DNA of 64,000 bases from positions 1 through 64,000 of the forward strand of contig CAUASB010000011.1 of assembly GCA_958431815.1 (NCBI GenBank), written 5' to 3'. Source of the DNA: an uncultured Eggerthella sp. Its GTDB lineage: Bacteria > Actinomycetota > Coriobacteriia > Coriobacteriales > Eggerthellaceae. Below, piece after piece: positions 16,415 to 24,260 of the stretch; within the stretch, counting starts at the first letter, position 1; every line of letters begins with the position of its first letter. The notes under the pieces are model-generated. The model was given only the letters and a program-made list of their open reading frames with translations. It ran no database searches and was not told where the DNA came from. A program made the position numbers and the translations under genes.

Positions 16415-17632
16415 ATGGTAACAGAGGCTATTAGTCCGGAGTTTCTGAGCAAGCTCGAGGCACGCGGTGTTTCTCGTCGTAGCTTCATGAAGCTCTGTGG
16501 CTCTCTTGCCGTGGCTGCAGGCTTGTCTGAGCTGGCAGCACCTCGCGTCGCTCACGCGATCGAGGATTCCGTTATCGGCGCAGAATCTGGCGGCCTGTAT
16601 CCCGCAATCTGGATCGAGGGCGCTTCTTGCACTGGTTGTACGGAGTCGTTCGCACAGGTAGATGCCCCTGATCCCGCAACCGTAGTGCTGGAAATGATTT
16701 CGCTCAACTACTGCGAAACCCTTTCTGCTGCTGCAGGTTGGTCCATGGAGGAAGCAAAGGCACAGACGATCGAGGCCGGAAACTACATCCTCATCTACGA
16801 AGGTGCAGTTCTGGAAGGTTGGAACGGCGAGGCGCTGCGTGTTGCCAATGAGCCCGGCACCGACCACCTTGTACATGCTGCAAAGAACGCGAATGCGGTA
16901 GTTGCCCTCGGTTCTTGCGCAGTGAACGGCGGCTGGATGGGCGCTAACCCCAATTCCTCTGGTGCTCTGGGCGTTCAGCAGTACCTGAAGAAGCAGGGTA
17001 TCGACACCCCGGTTATCAACATTCCCGGCTGCCCGGCTAACCCCGAATGGCTTGAGGCTGTTCTCGTTGACGCTGTTCTCGTGGGCAAGCTCCCCGAGCT
17101 CACCGCCGACAACAAGCCCAAGGTCATCTTCAACCAGACCATTCATGACAACTGCGCTCGTCGCGGTCACTTCGAGAATGGCGAATTCGTTTACGCATTC
17201 GGCACCGAAGAAGAGGCAAAGGGCTACTGCCTGTATCCCATGGGCTGCCGCGGTCCTCAGACCAAGGCAAACTGCGGTGTTGTTCGTTGGAACCATCGTC
17301 GCTCTTGGTGCGTCGAGGCTGGCGGCCCCTGCATTGGCTGCTGCACGGCTAACCCCAACGATCCTGGTGAGAACTGGGTTGAGACCAACACGCCCTTCCG
17401 CGCACGCTTCCGCGATCTGCGCATCGGCGGCCTGACGGTTCAGCCTGAGGCAATTGCCTGGACGCTTACCGGTGTTGTTGCTGCCGCACTTGTTATCCAC
17501 GGCTTCGGCATGAAGAAGATGGGCCGCACCGACGGTGGCGCCGACTTCGAGCCTATCCGCGAGTGGGACAAGAAGCATCCTGCTGAGTCCATCGGCAAGT
17601 ACGACGAAGAAGTTCTGAAGGGAGGCAAGTAA
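16415..17632 (+). CDS. hyaA: [NiFe] hydrogenase small subunit, Tat-exported
   Basis: Electron-transfer subunit of a membrane-bound uptake hydrogenase, carrying three Fe-S clusters from the NiFe site to the cytochrome. The twin-arginine signal SRRSFMK (residues 20-26) ends near AHA at about 48. Cluster ligands are visible: CTGC at 72-75 with GSCAVNGGW and GCPANPEW (proximal), then HDNCARRGHF, CLYPMGCRGP, NCGVVRWN and GGPCIGCC (distal and medial). A C-terminal membrane helix (AWTLTGVVAAALVIHGFG) anchors it outside the cytoplasm. The ATG at 16415 follows a strong AAGGAGGTG; an in-frame GTG two codons earlier overlaps that site and is rejected. First gene of the hyaABC-like operon. Subgroup 1i (Coriobacteria type) is inferred, not tested. 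Confidence 0.95.
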   Translation: MVTEAISPEFLSKLEARGVSRRSFMKLCGSLAVAAGLSELAAPRVAHAIEDSVIGAESGGLYPAIWIEGASCTGCTESFAQVDAPDPATVVLEMISLNYCETLSAAAGWSMEEAKAQTIEAGNYILIYEGAVLEGWNGEALRVANEPGTDHLVHAAKNANAVVALGSCAVNGGWMGANPNSSGALGVQQYLKKQGIDTPVINIPGCPANPEWLEAVLVDAVLVGKLPELTADNKPKVIFNQTIHDNCARRGHFENGEFVYAFGTEEEAKGYCLYPMGCRGPQTKANCGVVRWNHRRSWCVEAGGPCIGCCTANPNDPGENWVETNTPFRARFRDLRIGGLTVQPEAIAWTLTGVVAAALVIHGFGMKKMGRTDGGADFEPIREWDKKHPAESIGKYDEEVLKGGK

Positions 17633-17635
17633 CCT

Positions 17636-19324
17636 ATGGCACGTTCCGTAATCGATCCCGTTACCCGTATCGAGGGTCATCTCCGTGTAGAGATGGAGGT
17701 TGAAAACGGTGTTGTTTCCGACGCTTGGGTTTCCGGCGGCTGCTTCCGCGGCATGGAGCTCGTGGTAAAGGACCGCACGCCTGAAGATGCTGCCCATATC
17801 GTGCAGCGCATCTGCGGTGTTTGCCCCGTATCCCACTCCCACGCTGCCACCATCGCAGCTGAAAAGGCATACGGCATCACCATTTCCAACAATGCCCGTA
17901 TCATCCGTAACCTCATCGAGGGCGCGCAGTTCCTGCACAGCCATATCCTGTGGTTCTACACCCTGGCTGCACTCGACTACGTAAACCCCTTGAACGCCCT
18001 GAAGGCCAACGTAGGCAGCGCTTACGACCTGGTTCAGGCTGCTGGCACTTCCTGCCAGTCCGACCTGAAGGCACTGCAGGAGCGCCTCACCAAGTTCGCC
18101 GAGAATGGTCAGCTGTCCATCTTCTCCGGTAACTGGTGGAAGAACGGCAAGTCCGATTCCGAGTTCAAGCTTCCTGCCGAGCTCGACCTGATCGCTACCG
18201 CTCACTACATCGAGGCTCTTACGATGCAGTCCAAGGCATCCGAGATCTGCGCTCTGCTGGGCGGCAAGATGCCTCACGTTATGACCATCGTTCCCGGCGG
18301 CACCTCTTTCGTTCCCACGGAAGAAAAGCTCGACGACCTGTGGTCTCTCGTTCATGATCTGCGCGACTGGATCAAGGCAACCATCCTCCCCGACACCAAG
18401 GCAATTGCTCCTTACTACAAGGAAGCCCTCAACTTTGGTAAGGGCTGCGGCCGCTATGTTGCTTGGGGCGTTTTCGAGCGTCCGAGCTTCGAGCTTGCTG
18501 ACCGCTACCTGCCTTCCGGCGTTATCGACGAGAACCTCAACCTTTCCGAGGTTGACCTTGATGCCATCAAGGAATACATCGGCCACTCCTGGTATGAGGG
18601 CGACTCCAACCTCGACCCGCGTGAAGGCGTTACCGAGCCCAAGTTCACCGAGTACTACAAGGCTGGCACCCTGCGCGAGGAAAACGGTCATGAAGTTGGC
18701 GAGATCAACGATCGTTACTCCTGGTCGAAGTCTCCTTCCTACAACGGCGAGTGCATGGAAGCCGGTCCGTTCTCCCGTGTTCTGGCTGCTTACCTGCGTG
18801 GCAACGAGTTCATCAAGCCCGCTGTCGACGGTCTGTGCAAAGATCTTGGCCTTACCGTTCCTCAGCTGCAGAGCACCCTTGGCCGCGTAGCCGGCCGCAA
18901 CATCGAGCCCATCTACATCGCTGAGTGCATGGTTAAGTGGGTTGACGAGCTTATCGAGGCTGTTAAGGGCGGCGACTCCGAGTACTTCCGCGCTCCTGAA
19001 ACCATCACGGGCGAAGGCACGGGCCTTTGGGAAGCACCTCGTGGCGCACTGCTGCACACCGAGAAGGTCAACAACGGCAAGATCACCGATTACCAGATCA
19101 TCATTCCTACCACCTGGAACATCGCTCCCCGCAACGCTGAAGGCGTACAGGGCCCGATGGAACAGGCTCTTATCGGTACCCCCGTTGCCGACGTTGATAT
19201 GCCTATCAACGCTCTGCGTACGGTACACAGCTTCGACCCCTGCACCGCTTGCGCAGTGCATGTGACCGAGCCTTCCACCGGTAAGCACTTTGAAACCGTA
19301 ACCAGCCCTTGGGGGGTGAAGTAA
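17636..19324 (+). CDS. hyaB: [NiFe] hydrogenase large (catalytic) subunit
   Basis: Holds the NiFe(CN)2CO centre that oxidises H2. The 562 residues have both nickel-binding pairs: RICGVCPVSH (Cys60, Cys63) and DPCTACAVH (Cys536, Cys539) with the His after which the maturation endopeptidase cuts. Twenty residues follow that His, somewhat longer than the roughly 15 common in group 1 enzymes. RIEGHLRVE near the N-terminus is also typical. It starts 3 bp after the small-subunit stop and is exported bound to the small subunit's Tat signal. The endopeptidase candidate is at 32609-33127. No hypABCDEF genes are in this window. Confidence 0.96.
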   Translation: MARSVIDPVTRIEGHLRVEMEVENGVVSDAWVSGGCFRGMELVVKDRTPEDAAHIVQRICGVCPVSHSHAATIAAEKAYGITISNNARIIRNLIEGAQFLHSHILWFYTLAALDYVNPLNALKANVGSAYDLVQAAGTSCQSDLKALQERLTKFAENGQLSIFSGNWWKNGKSDSEFKLPAELDLIATAHYIEALTMQSKASEICALLGGKMPHVMTIVPGGTSFVPTEEKLDDLWSLVHDLRDWIKATILPDTKAIAPYYKEALNFGKGCGRYVAWGVFERPSFELADRYLPSGVIDENLNLSEVDLDAIKEYIGHSWYEGDSNLDPREGVTEPKFTEYYKAGTLREENGHEVGEINDRYSWSKSPSYNGECMEAGPFSRVLAAYLRGNEFIKPAVDGLCKDLGLTVPQLQSTLGRVAGRNIEPIYIAECMVKWVDELIEAVKGGDSEYFRAPETITGEGTGLWEAPRGALLHTEKVNNGKITDYQIIIPTTWNIAPRNAEGVQGPMEQALIGTPVADVDMPINALRTVHSFDPCTACAVHVTEPSTGKHFETVTSPWGVK

Positions 19325-20017
19325 ATGGCACATTTGGCTCACTACCGTGAAGCGCATCCTCTGCCGATGCGTATCACGCACTGGATTAACTTCACCTGCA
19401 TGATTCTGCTTATCATCTCTGGTTTCTTGATCCACTTCCCGTTCTGGGCAGCTCTTACGGGCGTTGCTCGCGGCCTGCATGTATTCTGCGGTATCGTTCT
19501 TCTGGTTAACTGCATCGTACGTATTGTGCTGGCATTCCTGGTTACCTCTGCACCTACGGGTGGTACGCGTAACCGCGTTCGCGACTTCAAGACCTGGCTG
19601 CCCCAGGCCGACAACAAGCATCAGCTCGGTGCTTGGATCAAGTACTACCTCTTCTTCAAGAAGGATCATCCGCTTTCCGCAAAGCTCGGTGTTCCTCAGA
19701 AGATCTCGTACTTGGCAGTAGCGTTCCTCATCCTGATCATGGCTTACACCGGCTTCTGCCTGTGGATCCCCACTTCGGAGTGGACGTTCTTCGCAGCTGG
19801 CACCGCATTCGTCGGTGGCGCGATGTCTATGCGCATCATTCACTACTTCATGATGTTCGTATTCATCATCTTCACCATGCTGCATGGCTACCTCGTATTC
19901 ATCGAGGGTACTGCTAACGCAAACCTCATGTTCTTCGGCAAGGAGCATGGTGGCCTGGTATACGACCCGAACCGTCACGTTATCGTTGGCGAGGATCACT
20001 CCGTAGACCACCACTAA
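19325..20017 (+). CDS. hyaC: Cytochrome b subunit of the uptake hydrogenase
   Basis: Membrane quinone-side subunit that would accept electrons from the small subunit. The 230 residues have four strong membrane helices with histidines suited to haem b ligation (ITHWINFTCMILLI, GLHVFCGIVLLVNC, RIIHYFMMFVFIIFTMLHGYLVF). The pattern THW...H...HGY matches the Ni/Fe-hydrogenase b-type cytochrome family. The C-terminus is hydrophilic and His-rich (EDHSVDHH). Its ATG directly abuts the hyaB stop (TAAATG), so the three genes form one operon, closed by the terminator at 20046-20077. Confidence 0.93.
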   Translation: MAHLAHYREAHPLPMRITHWINFTCMILLIISGFLIHFPFWAALTGVARGLHVFCGIVLLVNCIVRIVLAFLVTSAPTGGTRNRVRDFKTWLPQADNKHQLGAWIKYYLFFKKDHPLSAKLGVPQKISYLAVAFLILIMAYTGFCLWIPTSEWTFFAAGTAFVGGAMSMRIIHYFMMFVFIIFTMLHGYLVFIEGTANANLMFFGKEHGGLVYDPNRHVIVGEDHSVDHH

Positions 20018-20045
20018 GCACAACGCCGTAACGGCATATGCGTTT

Positions 20046-20077
20046 AAAGGGCTCGACCGAAAGGTCGGGCCCTTTTT
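20046..20077 (+). terminator. Terminator of the hydrogenase operon
   Basis: AAAGGGCTCGACC-gaaa-GGTCGGGCCC followed by TTTTT, a strong stem with a GAAA loop. Confidence 0.88.
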
Positions 20078-20112
20078 GCGTTCTGGAGGTGCGGTAGCGG
20101 GGCGAGTTCTTG

Positions 20113-21030
20113 TTAAACGCGTTGCAAAACCAGATATTCGTTCAGGTTTCCTGTGCGGCCGTCGGCTTGGAAGCGGGCTTTTAAGGTTGCTTTTTCGAAT
20201 GTGGATTCGGCCAGGGCTGCTATCTCAGCATCGGAAAAGCTGTGGCAATAGCGATAGGCGCTTGGCTCGTTTTTCCAGCCAAGCAGACGATCTCCCTCAT
20301 TGAACTGCAGCTTGTCCAACCCGAGTTCCGCGATGCCCTGCGCTGTAGTGGCATTCGCCCTTTCGGCCATGCCCTTATTGCTCAGGAAACGCCAAAGTGA
20401 AAGGCATACGAACCCGCCAGGTTTCGTGGCGTTAAGGAGGTCATCAATGAATGCTGCGCGCCATTCGGGAAGGGGGATATGGTGCATGAAGCCGAATGAC
20501 ACGGTGAGGTCTGCTGGGCTTGCATCGCAAAGTACGCCGTTCAACGTTTCCTTCTGCAGTTCGTCCATAACGTCGCAATGATGGTAGCGAAGCGCAGCAA
20601 CGCCTGGCTGTTCGGCGCCGCTCTGCGCCAGCTCATCGCATACATCGAATGCATCAACGAAGAGGGGGCGAAAGGATATGGTGCGGGCAAGGAACATCTC
20701 AAAGCGCAGGTTGCCGCAGGCTACATCAAGAATGTTCAGGGGATGTGCGGCGGGTGATGGTTTTGCGGGGCCCGGCAGTCCATCTATGGCCGCTGGCTCG
20801 TAGGTATCTGCCGCCGACAGCTTGAAAGGGGTGTTGTCCGCTTCTGCGGGCGCTGTTCGGCTTGTGCGTGCCGTCTGGGGCTTTTGTGGGGTGCTTCGCA
20901 AGCCCGTTTCCTGCAGGCACTTTTCCCATCCAGGCCACGTGTTATGGCGAGTGTCGGAAAACGAATCTGCCCAGGTGCGGTAGAACCGGTTGTTCAATTC
21001 GCAAAGTTGCTGGGCAAATTCAACGTTCAT
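20113..21030 (-). CDS. Class I SAM-dependent methyltransferase
   Basis: 305 residues. Motif I is NILDVACGNLRFEMFLA, followed by VDAFDVCDEL, HHCDVMDEL and DLTVSFGFMHHIPLPEWRAAFIDDLLNATKPGGFVCLSLWRFLS, the order of a Rossmann methyltransferase. The N-terminus (MNVEFAQQLCELNNRFYRTWADSFSDTRHNTWPGWEKC) is the type seen in class I methyltransferases that act on tRNA wobble or small molecules, but the substrate is not clear. The ATG at 21030 has a GGAAGG ribosome site and is preferred to a longer upstream reading. A Pro/Ala-rich insertion (about residues 48-95) separates the N-terminus from motif I. It is convergent with the hydrogenase operon and divergent from the next gene. Confidence 0.82.
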   Translation of the reverse strand: MNVEFAQQLCELNNRFYRTWADSFSDTRHNTWPGWEKCLQETGLRSTPQKPQTARTSRTAPAEADNTPFKLSAADTYEPAAIDGLPGPAKPSPAAHPLNILDVACGNLRFEMFLARTISFRPLFVDAFDVCDELAQSGAEQPGVAALRYHHCDVMDELQKETLNGVLCDASPADLTVSFGFMHHIPLPEWRAAFIDDLLNATKPGGFVCLSLWRFLSNKGMAERANATTAQGIAELGLDKLQFNEGDRLLGWKNEPSAYRYCHSFSDAEIAALAESTFEKATLKARFQADGRTGNLNEYLVLQRV

Positions 21031-21229
21031 GGATGTGCCTTCCGGTTCGATGCTGACAGGGGCTTCATTCGGCCGAAGGCGCCTTCCGTGTTGCTGCGAA
21101 AGCGGGAGTTGCAAGGCGCCTAGAGCGGTTTCCGCTCATTTTCGCACTTCTTTCGCATGGGTTTCGCATCTTTTTACTATGTGCTGCATATCGTTTTTTG
21201 AAAAGACGTTATGTGAAAGAGGAAAGCAT

Positions 21230-22201
21230 ATGAGCATGGTTTTGAGTCACGGCACGGCACTGGAAATGTACCGATCTTCGCTTATGCCCGTTGCCAAGTG
21301 GGAGCGGGTGCCCTTCGAATCATTGGCGGTGCCCACGCAAGACGATGTGCTGTGGTTTCGCTCGCTTCCCATCAAGACTGGGCACTTTCCCCTGCATTGT
21401 GTGGTTCCGAAAGCCAGCAACCGCAGGGAAATCAAGGGCGGTTGCTGTCATGTGTTCGGCGATCAGATGAAGGCCATTAGGCTGCGACGCAATACCAACG
21501 GCTCGTCCCTATGCGTGGTTTCCCCTGAAGTTCTGTTTCTGCAGATGGCGGCTAGCTTGTCTGCGATTGAGCTGGTACGGCTTGGATTTGAGCTGTGCGG
21601 AAACTATTCGTTGCCGATGTCCCAACCGAATTACGCGGGAACGCCCCGTGGTTTCGTGGCACGGGAGGCGTTGACGTCTGTGCTGGAGTTGAGCAGGTTC
21701 GTGGCTTCGCATGCCAGCAGCCGCAGCGTTAAGAATGCTCGAGCGGCTTTGCGCTACATTGCCGACGGTTCCGCTTCCCCGAAGCAAACCGAGCTTTGCA
21801 TGCTCATGGTTCTTCCCAGGAAAATGGGTGGCTATGGCTTGGCCGCGCCATCGTGCAGTTGCGCTAGCAACACCCTGGAAGATACGGCAGCGTACCTGTC
21901 GGGAAAAGCCCGCTCGTTTGGTTTGTGCTGGCCTGCGGCGGGCATTGCAATCCGCTATGGTGCAGGTGGCAACGACGAGGCAAAAAGGCCGGGAAGGGGC
22001 TGTCGTCGCTGTGCTTTGCCAAGCTATTCCGATATGAAGGTGCTGCCTGTCAGCAATCGCGACATCCGCCATTCCGAAAAGCTCGATGGCATAGCCGATG
22101 CCATCGCAAGAAAGCATGGGCGTTATCTTCGGCGTGATTTGCGTTATGACTTCGCTGCACGGCAGGCAACCTTGCGTGAACAGGTGCTAAGCGGCAACTA
22201 G
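21230..22201 (+). CDS. Lineage-specific protein of unknown function
   Basis: 323 residues. I recognise the general style of a family that is frequent in Coriobacteriia: a start like MVLSHGTALE, a middle CVVSPEVLFLQMAASLSAIELVRLGFELCGNYSL, and a C-terminal part that in many relatives looks like a small PD-(D/E)XK nuclease fold. In this copy the C-terminal third (RYGAGGNDEAKRPGRGCRRCALPSYSDMKVLPVSNRDI) has no clear catalytic Asp/Glu-Lys arrangement, so any nuclease activity is doubtful. The ATG at 21230 with GAGGAAAG is favoured over a longer reading from 20990. It stands alone, ending at a bidirectional terminator. The family link is from memory and should be treated as tentative. Confidence 0.65.
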   Translation: MSMVLSHGTALEMYRSSLMPVAKWERVPFESLAVPTQDDVLWFRSLPIKTGHFPLHCVVPKASNRREIKGGCCHVFGDQMKAIRLRRNTNGSSLCVVSPEVLFLQMAASLSAIELVRLGFELCGNYSLPMSQPNYAGTPRGFVAREALTSVLELSRFVASHASSRSVKNARAALRYIADGSASPKQTELCMLMVLPRKMGGYGLAAPSCSCASNTLEDTAAYLSGKARSFGLCWPAAGIAIRYGAGGNDEAKRPGRGCRRCALPSYSDMKVLPVSNRDIRHSEKLDGIADAIARKHGRYLRRDLRYDFAARQATLREQVLSGN

Positions 22202-22244
22202 GTTAAATCCCCAGTGGGCGGTAGCTCGGGGCGTTCAACGCAAT

Positions 22245-22275
22245 AAAAAACGGGGCTCGTGAAAGCCCCGTTTTT
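22245..22275. terminator. Bidirectional terminator before lctP
   Basis: AAAAACGGGGCT-cgtga-AAGCCCCGTTTTT, with A-run and T-run on the two sides, between convergent genes. Confidence 0.88.
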
Positions 22276-22313
22276 CGTGTGCTGCATGGTGCAGCGTATT
22301 GTGCTTGCCTTCG

Positions 22314-23990
22314 TTACGGAAGGATGAAGGAAATCACGCTGGATTCCAGGAACACCAGCACGCAGAGTACGGCAAGCATGCCAACGCTCCACGGGATAAC
22401 CTTCTTGAACAGGCTGGACTCGTGTTCGCCCGTGGTAACGGCGGCGATTGCCAGCGACTGGGGCGAAATCATCTTGCCGATAACGCCACCCATGGTGTTG
22501 GCCGCCAGGAACAGGTCGGGAGATACATGGGCAAGCGAGGCATTGGACTGAGCTGCTTCGTACTGCAGGCTGGAGAACAGCGCGTTTGCCGAAGTATCCG
22601 AACCGGTAACAGCCGTGCCGACCCAGCCAAGTACGGGCGAGAGCAGGGCGAACAGTGCGCCGGTGTGCGCCAGGAACTGGCCGATGGAAATGGTCATGCC
22701 CGAGAAGTTCATGATGTAGGCAAGGCCCAGAACCATGACGATGGTCAGCGAGGAGAAGCGCATTGCCCAGAACGTCTGGCCAAGCTGTTTGCCCGACATG
22801 CCCAGCGTGATGCGGTACTTGCCCTTTTCGTTGAAGATGCCGTACACGATGGTGGTAAGCAGGCCGGCGATAAGAAGCATGGTGCCAGGATTGGAAAGCA
22901 GGTTCAGCGTGTACGTGGTGCCGGGATCTTTGCCGGCGGCATTGAGCACATTGCCCGCAAGGCCGGGGAACGGAATCTTGATGTCGGTGCTTGCCAGCAA
23001 GGTGGGGATGCCCAGCTTGCAGATAGCGAATACCACGACAACGATGATGTAGGGAACCAGGGCCATCCATGCACGAACGGGAGCGAGCTTGGTGCCTTCG
23101 CCTTCAGCGATGGGAGCCATGCCGAAGCGCTGACGTGCATCGTTGACGTTGCGGGGCTTTACGAAGTGCAGGAAGATAACGCTTACGCCCAGGGAAACGA
23201 GGGATGCCACAACGTCGGTGAGCTCGTAGGCGAAGTGGTTGGAGCACCACCACTGGGTAAGGGCGAAGGAGCCGCCGATAACCAAGGCGTGCAGCCAGCA
23301 GTCGCGCAGGCCCTTCTTGCCGTCAAGGATAAGGACAACCAGCAGTGGAACAACCAGGGCGAACAGTGGGGCCTGGTAGCCGACGATGGCGGCAACGTGC
23401 TGGGCAGAGGAAAGCGCCACGGAAGCATCGCCGCCGGCAACCATGTTGCCTGCGGTGGTGATGGGCGTACCGGCAGCGCCGTAGGCTACGGGTGCGGTAT
23501 TCGCAATCAGAACGGCAAGGGCTGCCTTGGAAGGCTTTACGCCCAGGGCCAAGATCATGGTTGCGGTAATGGCGATAGGGGCGCCGAAGCCCGCCAGTGC
23601 CTCAAGCAGGCCGCCGAAGCAGAAGGCAACCAGCACTGCCTGGATGCGGATGTCGCCACCACCAACGATGTCGAACAGGCTCTTCAAATCTTCGGAACGG
23701 CCGGAGACAACCGTAACCTCGTAGAACCACACCGCCATGATGATGATGAACACGATGGGGAACGCACCGTAGCAGGCACCTTGGAGGCCTGAAAGCAGGG
23801 CAAGGTCGGCGGGCATGCCGAAGGCGAAAATGGCGACGATCAGCGCCACAACCAGTGCGACGAGTGCCGATACATGGGCTTTTGCCTTCACGCCCACCAG
23901 CATGATGAAGAATGCTGCGAGCGGAATGCAGGCCACCAGCGCCGACAGGGCAAGGTTGCCCGCGACCGGATCGACCACAGCTTGAAACAT
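22314..23990 (-). CDS. lctP: L-lactate permease
   Basis: Secondary transporter of the LctP/LldP family that moves lactate (and often glycolate) with protons across the cytoplasmic membrane. The 558 residues form about 12-14 hydrophobic helices and carry family segments such as GLLEALAGFGAPIAITATMILALG, NTAPVAYGAAGTPITTAGNM, GWVGTAVTGSDTSANALFSSLQ and NTMGGVIGKMISPQSLAIA. The ATG at 23990 is chosen because the upstream extension is hydrophilic and lacks a ribosome site, whereas GAAAGAGAGAAAA precedes 23990. It is divergently arranged with the flavin reductase gene across 270 bp that holds a small dyad AATAC-TAG-GTATT (about 24052-24064). Confidence 0.94.
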   Translation of the reverse strand: MFQAVVDPVAGNLALSALVACIPLAAFFIMLVGVKAKAHVSALVALVVALIVAIFAFGMPADLALLSGLQGACYGAFPIVFIIIMAVWFYEVTVVSGRSEDLKSLFDIVGGGDIRIQAVLVAFCFGGLLEALAGFGAPIAITATMILALGVKPSKAALAVLIANTAPVAYGAAGTPITTAGNMVAGGDASVALSSAQHVAAIVGYQAPLFALVVPLLVVLILDGKKGLRDCWLHALVIGGSFALTQWWCSNHFAYELTDVVASLVSLGVSVIFLHFVKPRNVNDARQRFGMAPIAEGEGTKLAPVRAWMALVPYIIVVVVFAICKLGIPTLLASTDIKIPFPGLAGNVLNAAGKDPGTTYTLNLLSNPGTMLLIAGLLTTIVYGIFNEKGKYRITLGMSGKQLGQTFWAMRFSSLTIVMVLGLAYIMNFSGMTISIGQFLAHTGALFALLSPVLGWVGTAVTGSDTSANALFSSLQYEAAQSNASLAHVSPDLFLAANTMGGVIGKMISPQSLAIAAVTTGEHESSLFKKVIPWSVGMLAVLCVLVFLESSVISFILP

Positions 23991-24260
23991 AGGTTTTCTC
24001 TCTTTCCGATAGGGGACACTACGCTCTTGCTTATGCAAAAAATGGAACGTCCCAATACTAGGTATTCATGTTTTACGTGCGCTCTGAATCTGCCCAGCGG
24101 GCTTATTGAGGGAATAAAGGGAGTTGGCATATCGCAATAAGGACGGCGATGGCGAGCTAGGTACCGTTCGCCGAACAGGAAAAACCGCTATGCTTTATAG
24201 GCAAAAGGGGGGAGTTCGGCGCTGCGAAGCGTGCGAACAGGCAGTGGCAAAGGAGGGCAC

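Noticed and set aside
16355..20023. 1222-residue minus-strand open frame across the hydrogenase operon
   Set aside because: It is exactly antisense to three well-recognised genes, has no family similarity, and arises from codon bias of the sense strand in high-GC DNA. The same applies to 614-2077, 7547-8971, 12366-13820, 30359-31810 and 54052-55110.
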